A stretch of 64,000 bases of DNA, taken from an uncultured Methanobrevibacter sp. (GTDB taxonomy: Archaea; Methanobacteriota; Methanobacteria; Methanobacteriales; Methanobacteriaceae). The stretch is taken from NCBI RefSeq assembly GCF_900314695.1, contig NZ_OMWD01000005.1, positions 21,052-85,051 of the forward strand, read 5' to 3'. This document shows, one piece after another, positions 51,412 to 60,454 of the stretch. The position numbers and the translations under genes are program-made. Within the stretch, counting starts at the first letter, position 1; every line of letters starts with the position of its first letter. Below the pieces are notes generated by a model. That model was not told where the DNA came from, ran no database searches, and saw nothing but the letters and a program-made list of their open reading frames with translations.

Positions 51412-52638
51412 CTAAAATAGTTTAATTTGGTCATAATGAATTCCATGGAATTTTTCCTTATCTATTTCCGGCAAATCCAAATATTGTTCTAATTTGAATT
51501 TTTCAAATTTTTCCTTTTCATCTTCGGGAACGTAAAGGCTTATGTCAGGTATGTTGAATCTGGCTTTGCTTAATGCTGAAATGATGTTGGAAATTTCTGT
51601 CAAGGGATATAATTTTCCATCCAAATCAACTTGGGTTTTCATTTCATCAAAACGAGGATATGCTGCTATGTTGATAAATACATAGTCTTCATTGATATTG
51701 TAATCCTCAGATATTTCTTTTTCAGCCTTTCTCAATTCATCTGCCTTAATCTTATACATTTTTTCCGGAATTTTAAAATTATCCAACCTGATTGTCTTTA
51801 CTCTTTTTAACAGTTTTCTGTTGTCTAATCGATTCATGATGTCATTTGCATATTTATTGTCGCAATTTCTAAATATTGAGACAATGTCATTATCATCATA
51901 TTTGTAAATGTCTTTTTCATTGATTATACCATCATCGATTATCTTTCGAAGACTTCTTCTAAACATCGAATTGACGATTCGGGTAGTATGGTGTTGATAA
52001 ACGCTTGGATACATGAAATATCTGGAGACTAATGCTCCTTCAGCTGCCTGAACACCTTTGATATTTAATATTAATCCGTCTTCCAGTTTTAAGTTTGATA
52101 TTATTCTTTCATAATCAATAACTCCGTAGGCTACACCGGTGTTGTGTGAATCTCTTAAAAGATAATCCATTCTATCGACATCAAGTTCTCCAGAAACAAT
52201 TGGTCCTAAATATCCTTTTCCATTGACAATGTCTACAATATCATTGATGTTGAATTTTTCTTCAAGCAAATCTCTCATTGATGTTTTTGTAATAACATAT
52301 TTTGTAAGTTCTTCATGAGGCACTGAAAGCACTCCTTCTGAAACGTGGGAGAATGGGCCGTGACCTATATCATGTAGAAGTGCGGAGATTCTTATCAGTT
52401 CAATTTCATCATTCGATAGTTCCAATTCGGTTGCTAGTTTTGATCCTAGGTTCATTGTTCCAATTGAATGCTCAAATCTTGTGTGATTTGCACCGGGATA
52501 AATTAAACTGATTAAACCCAATTGCTTTATTCTTCTTAAACGTTGAAATTGGGGCATGTCCATGATTTGTTCTTCAAATTTGTTTAAACTGATATCTCCA
52601 TATACACTATCTCTGATAAATTTTTTCTTTTCTCCCAT
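51412..52638 (-). CDS. HD-domain phosphohydrolase (dNTPase/SAMHD1-like)
   Basis: This 408-residue protein carries the HD metal site: first His in TRFEHSIGTMNLG, then HDIGHGPFSH, and the final Asp in GELDVDRMDYLLRDSHNTG. This arrangement is that of deoxynucleoside triphosphate triphosphohydrolases and SAMHD1-like enzymes, also found in many archaea with unknown substrate. ATG 52638 follows GGAGGT by six bases; the frame continues upstream to a TTG, but that is less likely. The preceding gene ends two bases upstream, within the binding site. Confidence 0.88.
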   Translation of the reverse strand: MGEKKKFIRDSVYGDISLNKFEEQIMDMPQFQRLRRIKQLGLISLIYPGANHTRFEHSIGTMNLGSKLATELELSNDEIELIRISALLHDIGHGPFSHVSEGVLSVPHEELTKYVITKTSMRDLLEEKFNINDIVDIVNGKGYLGPIVSGELDVDRMDYLLRDSHNTGVAYGVIDYERIISNLKLEDGLILNIKGVQAAEGALVSRYFMYPSVYQHHTTRIVNSMFRRSLRKIIDDGIINEKDIYKYDDNDIVSIFRNCDNKYANDIMNRLDNRKLLKRVKTIRLDNFKIPEKMYKIKADELRKAEKEISEDYNINEDYVFINIAAYPRFDEMKTQVDLDGKLYPLTEISNIISALSKARFNIPDISLYVPEDEKEKFEKFKLEQYLDLPEIDKEKFHGIHYDQIKLF

Positions 52639-52640
52639 TA

Positions 52641-52961
52641 TCAATACCTCCAATTGTAACTTTCACTATAAGAATAGTGGTTGGTATAATTGTCCGTATA
52701 AGTGGTATAATTGTCGTAAACATTTGTAGTGTTATGTGTGCGGTTAGTTGTGTTGGTAGTATTTGTTTTGTTTACAGGTTCTATTATTGTAGGAACTTCT
52801 TTAATTTCTTTTGGCATAAATGAATTATTTTCAATTGAAATTAATTTATAAGAATCAGTTTTTGGTGTTACTGTCAAATTTACAAATACGCTGCTAATAC
52901 AAAATGCAATAATTGCTATTATAAAAAATATTAATAAATTAGCTTTTATTGACTCTCTCAT
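52641..52961 (-). CDS. Short membrane-anchored protein with Asn/Thr-rich outer tail
   Basis: This 106-residue protein has one N-terminal helix (LLIFFIIAIIAFCISSVFVN) and an exported tail with many N-x-T/S sequons (VNKTNTTNTTNRTHNTTN and later NYTTY, NYTNHYS), so it is likely N-glycosylated. The tail ends in SYNWRY. No family is recognised. It is the first gene of the minus-strand run; its stop lies inside the ribosome binding site of the HD-domain gene. Confidence 0.65.
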   Translation of the reverse strand: MRESIKANLLIFFIIAIIAFCISSVFVNLTVTPKTDSYKLISIENNSFMPKEIKEVPTIIEPVNKTNTTNTTNRTHNTTNVYDNYTTYTDNYTNHYSYSESYNWRY

Positions 52962-53172
52962 AATAACACTTTTTTCTGTTCAATTTAAAAATTTAATCAA
53001 TACTATTATTATCTATTTAATAAGCTATTATTTAATATTTCTTATTTAATTGAATTTTAAAGTAATTTTTTAAGCTATTTTGAAATTTTTGTAGGTTTTG
53101 TTAAGATTTTTTTTGTTTTTGTATTGTGTTCAATCAAAATGTTTATATATACCTAAATGCAATTATTATATA

Positions 53173-53190
53173 TCGGAAGTATACTTCCGA
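53173..53190 (+). promoter_or_regulatory. NrpR-type operator ahead of amt-glnK
   Basis: TCGGAAGTATACTTCCGA is a perfect 18-base palindrome with the GGAA-N6-TTCC core bound by NrpR, the nitrogen repressor of methanogens. A second G/C-rich block, TTTCCGGCTACGGCCGA (53199-53215), may be a weaker site. The operator lies between a TATA element (TTATATATAC, 53143-53152) and the amt start. Confidence 0.85.
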
Positions 53191-53238
53191 CATATTGTTT
53201 CCGGCTACGGCCGATATTAAATTTTTGAGTAAGATAAA

Positions 53239-54456
53239 ATGGATATGTTTAGTGCTGGTGATACTGCATGGATTCTGGTTTGTACATTACTTGTATTACT
53301 AATGAGTATTCCTGCAGTAGCATTTTTTTATGGAGGATTAAGTAAAAGAAAAAATGTTTTAAATACAATTTTTTTAACTTTCATTGCATTTTCTATTATT
53401 AGTATAATTTGGGTAATTTTCGGTTACCAATTTGCATTTGGAAGTGATGTTAACGGATTAATAGGTTCACCAACAAATTTCTTTTTACAGGGAATTTCTT
53501 TGGATGATTTAAACGGAACAATTCCGACATTGTTGTTTGTAATGTTTCAATGTGCTTTTGCAGGTTTGACCTGTGCGATAATGTCAGGAGCTTTAGTTGG
53601 CAGGATGAAAACAAAAGCATGGATAATATTTGTTCCGCTTTGGGCTTGTTTAGTTTATGTCCCTATTGCCCACTGGGTATGGGGAGGAGGATGGCTAATG
53701 CAAATGGGAGCATTGGATTTTGCAGGAGGTGCAGTAGTTCATATTAACTCAGGTATTTCTGCATTGGCTGTCGCTTTAGTATTAGGTAGAAGAAAAGACA
53801 CTTCATTAATTCCACACAACTTAGGATATGCAGTTTTAGGAGCTGCTCTTTTATGGTTCGGATGGATGGGATTCAATGGAGGATCAGGTCTTGCAGCAGA
53901 TGGACTTGCTGCAAATGCAATCATAGTTTCAAATGTCTCAGCTGCTATGGGTCTTGTTGTTTGGACTATATTGGATACTTATATTGTAGGAAAACCAACA
54001 ATACTTGGTGCAATATCCGGTGCAGTTGCCGGTTTGGTAGGAATTACTCCTGCAGCAGGTTTTGTTGATGTTTTTGGAGCATTGGTGATTGGTGCAATAT
54101 CACCGATAATTTCATACTTTGCTATATATTACCTAAAACCTAAATTAGGATATGATGATGCTTTAGATGTATGGGGAATTCATGGTATGTCTGGAGTTTG
54201 GGGTGCAATTGCTACTGGAATATTTGCTGTTCCAGCAATTGGCGGAACTGCCGGATTATTATATGGAAACCCTGACCAGGTTTTGATTCAAATAATTAGT
54301 GTTGTGGCCACTATTGTATATTCATTTACAATTAGTTACATATTAGCTAAAATATTGGATAAATCACTGGGTGGTATGAGAGTAGACGAAGGCGAAGAGA
54401 TCGGAGGATTAGATTCCAATCTCCACAAGGAGTCTGCTTATAACTTTAATTCATAG
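53239..54456 (+). CDS. amt: Ammonium transporter
   Basis: This 405-residue channel of the Amt/Rh family has eleven hydrophobic segments and the family marks FFYGGLSKRKNVLNT, AHWVWGGGW (with pore histidine), GAVVHINSGISALAVAL and AIHGMSGVWGAIATGIF-like GIHGMSGVWG. It takes up ammonium when nitrogen is scarce. It sits behind an NrpR-type palindrome and 10 bases ahead of glnK. Expression should rise when 2-oxoglutarate relieves NrpR; that follows from known NrpR biology. Confidence 0.96.
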   Translation: MDMFSAGDTAWILVCTLLVLLMSIPAVAFFYGGLSKRKNVLNTIFLTFIAFSIISIIWVIFGYQFAFGSDVNGLIGSPTNFFLQGISLDDLNGTIPTLLFVMFQCAFAGLTCAIMSGALVGRMKTKAWIIFVPLWACLVYVPIAHWVWGGGWLMQMGALDFAGGAVVHINSGISALAVALVLGRRKDTSLIPHNLGYAVLGAALLWFGWMGFNGGSGLAADGLAANAIIVSNVSAAMGLVVWTILDTYIVGKPTILGAISGAVAGLVGITPAAGFVDVFGALVIGAISPIISYFAIYYLKPKLGYDDALDVWGIHGMSGVWGAIATGIFAVPAIGGTAGLLYGNPDQVLIQIISVVATIVYSFTISYILAKILDKSLGGMRVDEGEEIGGLDSNLHKESAYNFNS

Positions 54457-54466
54457 GTGACATGTT

Positions 54467-54805
54467 ATGAAAAGTATTGTAGCTATTATCAGACAAGAGA
54501 AATTCAATGATGTTAAAAATGCCCTTTTGGAAGCAGGTTGTGAAGGAATGAATGTAACTGAAGTAAAGGGCAGAGGTAGTCAAAGAGGTATAAGAGAATC
54601 ATACAGAGGTTCTAGTTATTGCATTGACTTGATTCCAAAAACACGTATCGAAATAATTGTTAAAGATGACGGTGTAGATTTAATTGTTGATGCAATTAAG
54701 AAAGGAGCTTATACTGGTAATATAGGTGATGGAAAAATATTTATCTACCCTATTGATAATGTAATTAGAATCAGAACTGGTGAAGAGGGTGATAATGCTG
54801 TTTAG
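54467..54805 (+). CDS. glnK: PII signal protein GlnK
   Basis: This 112-residue PII protein binds ATP and 2-oxoglutarate and blocks Amt when nitrogen is ample. The T-loop with RGSQRGIRESYRGSSYCIDL, the B-loop and the C-loop signature TGNIGDGKIFIYPID are present. RGSSY holds the tyrosine equivalent to Tyr51. It is cotranscribed with amt and followed by a terminator hairpin. Confidence 0.96.
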   Translation: MKSIVAIIRQEKFNDVKNALLEAGCEGMNVTEVKGRGSQRGIRESYRGSSYCIDLIPKTRIEIIVKDDGVDLIVDAIKKGAYTGNIGDGKIFIYPIDNVIRIRTGEEGDNAV

Positions 54806-54828
54806 GAATTTTTCTTAAAAGTATAAAA

Positions 54829-54854
54829 TGGGGAATAATTTTGTTTATTTCCCA
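54829..54854 (+). terminator. Terminator hairpin after glnK
   Basis: TGGGGAATAA (54829-54838) pairs with TTATTTCCCA (54845-54854) with one G-T pair, followed by a T run at 54861-54866. Confidence 0.6.
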
Positions 54855-54877
54855 ATTAAAATTTTTTCATTTTAATT

Positions 54878-55480
54878 TCAATAATCAATAACGACACCAT
54901 TTATTTCGGATAAATCAACCCATGGACTTATTCCTTTTAGTTCGTATAATGTTCCATTTATGTATTCAAAGTCAACATTTTTATTGTCGCTTTCTAAATG
55001 GACTCTGTCATCGTTAATCTCACCTACTCTTTTTATGATTCCACCATATTCTTGAGAATTAGCTATAACAATGTCTCCAACATGAATATTTTTTGTTTTA
55101 TTCACCAATACACTTTGACCATCCTTTAAAGTTGGATTCATTGATGTTCCACAGACATATGCAATAATGGGGATTTGATTTTTACCCAAAATTGAATCAA
55201 TATTGATTTCAGGATTTTTTAATCCATGTCTGGTGCATATATCATTAATTCCATTGTATAAAGTAGTGATGTTTGATGCTGAATCATTCATAGCATCCAA
55301 TGTATAATCGCAGATTTCACCATTCAAACTCTTTGAGTTAATATTGGCCATTGTATGAGTTGAAACGCTGACATTTTCACCATCAATGTAAACATCTACA
55401 GTTTCCTTAGAAATTAAATTAAATGCAAAAATAGAAAGTATGATAATTATAAATATAGCCAAAATTATTTTTTTAGCCAT
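54878..55480 (-). CDS. Signal-peptidase-like membrane serine protease
   Basis: This 200-residue protein has one N-terminal helix (IILAIFIIIILSIFAFNLIS) and a C-terminal S24/S26-like domain. The catalytic serine is in CGTSMNPTLKDGQSVLVNK, and IANSQEYGGIIKRVGEIND holds a lysine at the expected place for a Ser-Lys dyad. A linker domain of about 90 residues between helix and catalytic core is unusual for SipW-type archaeal signal peptidases, which use Ser-His. It may process special exported proteins. Five bases separate it from aroD. Confidence 0.72.
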   Translation of the reverse strand: MAKKIILAIFIIIILSIFAFNLISKETVDVYIDGENVSVSTHTMANINSKSLNGEICDYTLDAMNDSASNITTLYNGINDICTRHGLKNPEINIDSILGKNQIPIIAYVCGTSMNPTLKDGQSVLVNKTKNIHVGDIVIANSQEYGGIIKRVGEINDDRVHLESDNKNVDFEYINGTLYELKGISPWVDLSEINGVVIDY

Positions 55481-55485
55481 TTACA

Positions 55486-56163
55486 TCACTCGTCCATTAT
55501 GTTTAAATCCATATTAAGCAAAGCTTTCATTGTTTCAATATCGATTTGGCCGGGTGCTGTAACGTCAGTTCCAGCTGCAAAAGTAATTGGTGAGTTAAAT
55601 TTGGATGCCATGACTCTGGTGTAGCTTCCTAGGTCGCCCATGGAAATGGCAATAGTGTCGCTGCAATGTGAAAGAACTGCAAGGATTGTTAAGGTATCCT
55701 CTAAATCCTGAGGCATAAATGCAACTTTTGCAATGTCTCCTAATTCTTGTTCTTTTTCAACAATGTATGTTATTTCATTTAAATCGGGTGTTTTTTCAAA
55801 ATCATGATATGAAACGATGGTTTTTACTCCGGTATCATGTATTTTTTCTATATATTCGTCATTGCTTTGAAGTTCAATATCAACATACTCCACTAACTCA
55901 GCGCACTGGTATAGTATATTGAAGCGATCTTTTTCACTACCCTTAAAAGAACCGCCTTCAGTACTGATTCTATTGGTGGCTATCATTGGAAAATTAATTT
56001 CTTTGATTGTATTTTTAATTTCAGTAATGTCAGGATTTTTAAGTCCATCAATTCTAAATTCTAACACATCAGCTCCTTTTTCAATGCAATCCTCAGCTAC
56101 TTTTATGACGTTTTCACAATCTTTTTGAAAAATGGGAATTGCAATTTTGGTTTGAGAATACAT
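55486..56163 (-). CDS. aroD: 3-dehydroquinate dehydratase, type I
   Basis: This 225-residue TIM-barrel enzyme dehydrates 3-dehydroquinate by a Schiff-base lysine (KVAFMPQD) with catalytic histidine in IVSYHDFEKTP; the N-terminal DVLEFRIDGLK binds substrate and ISMGDLGSYTRVMASKFNSP is the C-terminal loop. It works in the shikimate pathway with aroA. It is transcribed away from the next operon; the downstream signal-peptidase-like gene may be cotranscribed. Confidence 0.94.
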   Translation of the reverse strand: MYSQTKIAIPIFQKDCENVIKVAEDCIEKGADVLEFRIDGLKNPDITEIKNTIKEINFPMIATNRISTEGGSFKGSEKDRFNILYQCAELVEYVDIELQSNDEYIEKIHDTGVKTIVSYHDFEKTPDLNEITYIVEKEQELGDIAKVAFMPQDLEDTLTILAVLSHCSDTIAISMGDLGSYTRVMASKFNSPITFAAGTDVTAPGQIDIETMKALLNMDLNIMDE

Positions 56164-56305
56164 TAATATATAATATTATATATTGTCATTATTAAATTTT
56201 CTTCAAAAAATTATTAATGTTTATATAAATTAAAAAACAAAATATATACCAATAAAATATTTATATTTTATTTGTTTGTTTAATAAATTTTAAATAGGTG
56301 TTAAC

Positions 56306-57031
56306 TTGAAAATTACAGCTATAGGTGCAGATATTTCAAAAAATGATGTATCTTGCAGTACTAAGCTAGTAGAAACTATTGAAAAAAACCTTTATAAAGT
56401 TAAGGAACTAGGTGCAAGGAATGTTGCTTTAACAAATGTCACTGGTGATGATGTTGTGGTAAGTGCATTTGTAGAAGATGATTTGCTTGAGCCTATTAAT
56501 GAAGGTATTGTAAATATTTTAAAATTAAGTGCAGAAGACTTCGGTGATTTATCTGGAATTTCACAGAATCCTGAAGAAGCAGGAGAGGGAATTTCATATG
56601 CTGAAGCAAGCATAAGACCAGATAGATATCCTGATGCTATTGTTTTAGGTTTTGACACATATGGTGGTGAACCATTTGTAGCAGATGTGGCAAACTCTGC
56701 TATTGAAGCTGCAGAAGGCATGAAAAATTGTACTGATGTTTCAAATTATATTGAAGCTAAAACAAGAAAAATACCTGGTGTAGGTTATGTTTCACCAGAA
56801 ACGGATGATCCAGTTGTTGTGGCTACTGTTGAAAATATAGAATCTGTTGGTGTGATTGCAGGAGCGATGATTGGTGCTGCACTTGGAAATAAAAATACTT
56901 ATTTAGTTAAAAGAGGGACAACCTGTAATGTGTTGCCGGGTAGTGTAATATTTTCCGCTACTGCTTTTATGAATGGAAATGTTATTGATTTAGCCGTTCC
57001 ATTTGAAAATAAAACAAGAATATTAAGATAG
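56306..57031 (+). CDS. Conserved archaeal protein of unknown function upstream of sucD
   Basis: This 241-residue soluble protein starts at TTG 56306, five bases after AGGTG, with no usable ATG nearby. It has alternating beta/alpha pattern, a conserved-looking DAIVLGFDTYGGEPFVADVA in the middle and a Gly-rich hydrophobic helix (SVGVIAGAMIGAALGNKNTY) near 185. It seems conserved in methanogens next to sucD from memory, but I do not know a function. It is 11 bases from sucD and thus shares its operon with hmgA. Confidence 0.7.
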   Translation: MKITAIGADISKNDVSCSTKLVETIEKNLYKVKELGARNVALTNVTGDDVVVSAFVEDDLLEPINEGIVNILKLSAEDFGDLSGISQNPEEAGEGISYAEASIRPDRYPDAIVLGFDTYGGEPFVADVANSAIEAAEGMKNCTDVSNYIEAKTRKIPGVGYVSPETDDPVVVATVENIESVGVIAGAMIGAALGNKNTYLVKRGTTCNVLPGSVIFSATAFMNGNVIDLAVPFENKTRILR

Positions 57032-57042
57032 GAGTTTTATAT

Positions 57043-57903
57043 ATGATTTTATTAAATGAAGATACAAAATGTTTGGTTCAAGGAATAACTGGAAAACAAG
57101 GTTCATTTCACACAGAACAAATGTTAAAATATAATACCAATATTGTTGCAGGACTTACTCCTGGAAAAGGTGGCCAAGACTTTTTAGGAGTGCCTATTTT
57201 TAATTCAATTGAAGAAGCTAAAGAAGAAGTTGACATCAATTCTTCAATTATTTTTGTACCTGCAAGGTTTGCTAAAGATGCTGCTTTTGAAGCAATAAAA
57301 CATTTGGATTTAGTTGTTATTATTTCAGAACATATTCCTGTTCATGACAGTATGAAAATTATGGAATATGCAAAACAGATGGATACTACTGTCATAGGTC
57401 CAAATACTCCGGGAATTATTTCTCCTGGAGTCGGTAAATTGGGAATAATGCCTACTCATATTTTTTCTGAAGGAAATATTGGTGTAATTTCAAGAAGCGG
57501 TACATTAACTTATGAAATTGCAAGTGAACTTACAAATGCTGGAATCGGTCAAAGTACTGCTGTAGGTATTGGTGGAGACCCTGTCACCGGAAATAATTAT
57601 GTTGACATATTAAAAAGATTTGAAGAAGATGATGCTACTGATGCTGTGGTATTAATTGGTGAAATCGGAGGAAATGCAGAAGAAAGAGCTGGAAAATACA
57701 TTCATGATGAAATGTCAAAACCTGTTGTTTCTTACATTGCTGGAAGAACTGCACCTCCTGGCAAAAGAATGGGTCATGCAGGAGCTATTATTCAGGGAGA
57801 TTCTGGTACTGTTGCAAGTAAAACCAAAGCTTTAAATGAAGCTGGTGTGGATGTAGCTAAAAAACCATCTGAAATTGTAGAATTACTTAAAAAGGTTATG
57901 TAA
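57043..57903 (+). CDS. sucD: Succinyl-CoA synthetase alpha subunit
   Basis: This 286-residue subunit binds CoA (TGKQGSFHTEQM), has the phospho-histidine in GKRMGHAGAIIQGDSGT, and GRTAPPG and ISRSGTLTYEIASELT segments. With SucC it interconverts succinate and succinyl-CoA in the incomplete reductive TCA cycle of methanogens. The beta subunit gene is not in this window. Its stop TAA overlaps the hmgA start by one base. Confidence 0.94.
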   Translation: MILLNEDTKCLVQGITGKQGSFHTEQMLKYNTNIVAGLTPGKGGQDFLGVPIFNSIEEAKEEVDINSSIIFVPARFAKDAAFEAIKHLDLVVIISEHIPVHDSMKIMEYAKQMDTTVIGPNTPGIISPGVGKLGIMPTHIFSEGNIGVISRSGTLTYEIASELTNAGIGQSTAVGIGGDPVTGNNYVDILKRFEEDDATDAVVLIGEIGGNAEERAGKYIHDEMSKPVVSYIAGRTAPPGKRMGHAGAIIQGDSGTVASKTKALNEAGVDVAKKPSEIVELLKKVM

Positions 57904-59105
57904 TGTCAAATCAAGAAATTATTGATAAATTATTAAATGAAGAAATGAAACTTTACCAGGTTGATGGTGAGGTTTCTGCCAGTGAAGCAACTGATATTAG
58001 AAGAGAATTTTTAGAGCAGAAATATGGCCTGAATTTATCCAATATCTCAAATTACACACTGGATATGGAAAGAGCATCTGCCCGTAACATTGAAAATTCT
58101 ATTGGCGTATTGCAACTTCCAATGGGAATTGCAGGTCCTTTGAAAATCAATGGAGAGTTTTGTCAAAGGGAGGTGTTTGTTCCGTTAGCTACTTCTGAAG
58201 GAGCACTTGTTGCATCAATAAATAGGGGTGCATCTACAATTACTGCTTCTGGTGGGGCTAATGCAAGAGTTGTGTCAGATATTATGACTCGTGCACCTGC
58301 AATCAAATGTAGTGGTGCAAGTGAAGCTTTAAAAATCAAACAATGGTTTATTGATAATTTCGATGAATTAAAAGAAATTGCTGAAGGTACAACTTCACAT
58401 GGAAAATTAATTAAAATTGATCCTATCTTAATTGTTGGAAGCTATGTTTATCCAAGATTTGTTTTTTCAACTGGAGACAGTATGGGAATGAATATGGTAA
58501 CAATAGCTTCTGAAAAAATATTGGAAAAATTAGCACAAGACACTACTGCGAATCATCTTGCATTAAGTGGTAATGTTTGTGTTGATAAAAAGCCTGCTGC
58601 CATAAATATAGTCGAAGGCCGAGGAAAAACAGTCATAGCAGATATATTAATACCTAAAGACATTGTTGAGAAAAAACTCAAAACTACAACTGATGCAATT
58701 GTTGAAGTCAATATGGCTAAAAATCTGATTGGTTCTGCAGCCAGTGGAAGTATGGCATTCAATGCTCATTATGCAAATATGGTTGCTGCAATATTTTTAG
58801 CGACTGGACAGGATGCAGCTCATGTTGTTGAAGGTTCATTAGGAATCACCACTGCTGAAAATAGAAATGGTGATTTATATTTCTCTGTAAACTTACCTGA
58901 TTTGCCTGTAGCTACTGTTGGTGGTGGAACAAGCCTTGAAGTAGCTCATGAAGGATTGGAAATTTTAGGTGTTGCAGGTTCTGGTCATGCAAAAGAATTT
59001 GCAGAAATAGTGGCATGTACTGTTTTGGCAGGTGAATTATCTCTTGTTGGGGCAATTGCAGCAGGACATCTTGCAAGAGCTCACCAACAACATGGAAGAG
59101 GATAA
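57903..59105 (+). CDS. hmgA: HMG-CoA reductase (class I)
   Basis: This 400-residue enzyme reduces HMG-CoA to mevalonate, the source of the isoprenoid side chains of archaeal lipids. Motifs include IGVLQLPMGIAGPLKING, PLATSEGALVASINRG with catalytic Glu, TGDSMGMNMVTIASE, GNVCVDKKPAAINI with catalytic Lys, and the C-terminal HLARAHQQH with the catalytic His. It overlaps sucD and is followed one base later by a small acidic protein gene. Confidence 0.96.
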   Translation: MSNQEIIDKLLNEEMKLYQVDGEVSASEATDIRREFLEQKYGLNLSNISNYTLDMERASARNIENSIGVLQLPMGIAGPLKINGEFCQREVFVPLATSEGALVASINRGASTITASGGANARVVSDIMTRAPAIKCSGASEALKIKQWFIDNFDELKEIAEGTTSHGKLIKIDPILIVGSYVYPRFVFSTGDSMGMNMVTIASEKILEKLAQDTTANHLALSGNVCVDKKPAAINIVEGRGKTVIADILIPKDIVEKKLKTTTDAIVEVNMAKNLIGSAASGSMAFNAHYANMVAAIFLATGQDAAHVVEGSLGITTAENRNGDLYFSVNLPDLPVATVGGGTSLEVAHEGLEILGVAGSGHAKEFAEIVACTVLAGELSLVGAIAAGHLARAHQQHGRG

Positions 59106-59106
59106 A

Positions 59107-59310
59107 ATGGATGACTTTGATGAATTGTATCCTGAATTAACTCTTGAAACTGATGATATGATAATGACTATTGCCGTTAAAAAGGACTACTCTAGAATTG
59201 AAGATTTGGATAAAAGAAAAGAAGAATTCATCAATGATTTAAACAATTTCATTAAAGAATTTAGTGAAACACCGGAATCCGATGATTTCATGAGATATTA
59301 TGACTATTAG
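59107..59310 (+). CDS. Small acidic protein of unknown function
   Basis: This 67-residue protein starts at ATG 59107, directly after the hmgA stop, with GAGGAT inside the hmgA end. It is strongly acidic and probably helical (LYPELTLETDDMIMTIAVKK, then RIEDLDKRKEEFINDLNNFI). No family is recognised. The 3' end overlaps the DUF116 gene on the other strand by four bases. Tight coupling suggests it is genuine and may act with HMG-CoA reductase or simply share the operon. Confidence 0.65.
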   Translation: MDDFDELYPELTLETDDMIMTIAVKKDYSRIEDLDKRKEEFINDLNNFIKEFSETPESDDFMRYYDY

Positions 59311-59948
59311 TATTTGGAATCAAGTTTTTCAATTACTTTTTTAACATTTACCTTTGTTTCAAAACATCCTGTTTTTTCAAGTAAAACTCCTTGCGGACAA
59401 AAATCGGACAGTAACATCATCACTTGATTTAAATCTTCATGACAGGCAACGCCTATAACTGCCTGGAAATTATTTTCTTTTACTATTTTTTTAACAAAAC
59501 TTGACCCAGGAACGATATATAATTTATAACCTAAAGAATCAGCTTTCTTTTTAATAACTCCTATTGAACATAATCCGCATTTGGTACAGTTCAAACCCTC
59601 TTTTTGGAGTGTTGCAGGACAATCCCTATGTCTTAAACAGTGAGGTAGAAAAATCAATGTTTTTTCAGCAGGGACATGTCTGAATTTTTCCTTGTTGATT
59701 TCATCCCTAACTTTAATGGCTATATTATCAATCAAATGTTCATCAAGCTTTAAGATACGGGATATTGTTTTAAAAGGTGAATATAATAAATCCACAATAT
59801 ATAAAATGAATCTGGGGAATTTTATCTGGTTTTTACGAGCAATTAGATATCCTAAAATCAATACTACAATAAAAAGTATGACGATTAAGATGGCTATAAA
59901 AACCACTAATTGACCTAAAAACATATAAAATGAATCAATGAATATCAT
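59307..59948 (-). CDS. DUF116 family membrane protein
   Basis: This 213-residue protein has an N-terminal helix (LGQLVVFIAILIVILFIVVL, continuing to LILGYLIA) and the DUF116 domain with a cysteine cluster: LPHCLRHRDCPATLQKEGLNC followed by CTKCGLCSIG and a later CHED, likely an Fe-S or zinc site. DUF116 proteins occur in archaea and anaerobic bacteria with no proven role. It lies eight bases after the next unknown gene on the same strand. Confidence 0.85.
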   Translation of the reverse strand: MIFIDSFYMFLGQLVVFIAILIVILFIVVLILGYLIARKNQIKFPRFILYIVDLLYSPFKTISRILKLDEHLIDNIAIKVRDEINKEKFRHVPAEKTLIFLPHCLRHRDCPATLQKEGLNCTKCGLCSIGVIKKKADSLGYKLYIVPGSSFVKKIVKENNFQAVIGVACHEDLNQVMMLLSDFCPQGVLLEKTGCFETKVNVKKVIEKLDSKY

Positions 59949-59956
59949 ATTTTAAC

Positions 59957-60409
59957 CTAAAATTTTTCAATAGTGTAATTATCGAAATTTTTATTTAATT
60001 TAACCCCAGTTGGTGTTTTTGTTATTTTAAGTCCTGATAAACTGTCACATGAACATAAAATATTTTGTTCTGGGTGTGTTCCAGGTATTATGTTACAGTT
60101 TAAGTTTACGCCATCGCCAATGGATATTACAGTTTCCAAACGTTTGGTTGATGGATGATCTTTATTTAAAATTATCAATGGCGAAGATTCTTCACGGCTC
60201 AAATAAGCTTGTGAACGTATTGCTCTTTTATCTTTTTTAAAGTTGGATACGGCGATTATGTCATCTGATTCTAAAAATTGAACTATCTCTTCGTTGTCCT
60301 GTGTAGCAATAAACAACATTTTATTTTCGTAAGCTACTTTTACAATGCCTACGATGCCTGTTTCCCCTTCAAGAAATAGTATTTCATCATTTTTAAAATC
60401 GATATTCAT
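59957..60409 (-). CDS. Conserved hypothetical protein
   Basis: This 150-residue protein from ATG 60409 (a GTG three codons upstream would add MII) starts MNIDFKNDEILFLEGETGIV. It is mostly beta-patterned and has SCDSL with a preceding cysteine near the end (ILCSCDSLSGLKITK). GTGAT lies upstream. I recognise no family. It lies just downstream of a tiny zinc-ribbon gene and upstream of DUF116, in a likely three-gene unit. Confidence 0.65.
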   Translation of the reverse strand: MNIDFKNDEILFLEGETGIVGIVKVAYENKMLFIATQDNEEIVQFLESDDIIAVSNFKKDKRAIRSQAYLSREESSPLIILNKDHPSTKRLETVISIGDGVNLNCNIIPGTHPEQNILCSCDSLSGLKITKTPTGVKLNKNFDNYTIEKF

Positions 60410-60434
60410 AATAATCACTTAAAAAATAAAAAAG

Positions 60435-60454
60435 AGAGTAAATAAATTTACTCT
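60435..60454 (-). terminator. Hairpin after the 51-residue zinc-ribbon gene
   Basis: AGAGTAAAT (60435-60443) and ATTTACTCT (60446-60454) pair over nine bases; on the minus strand it overlaps the stop codon and runs into CTCTTTTTTATTTTTT. Possible terminator of the small gene. Confidence 0.55.

Noticed and set aside
53550..54068. Cys-rich alternative frames inside amt
   Set aside because: They are out-of-frame readings of glycine and tryptophan codons in a confident transporter gene.
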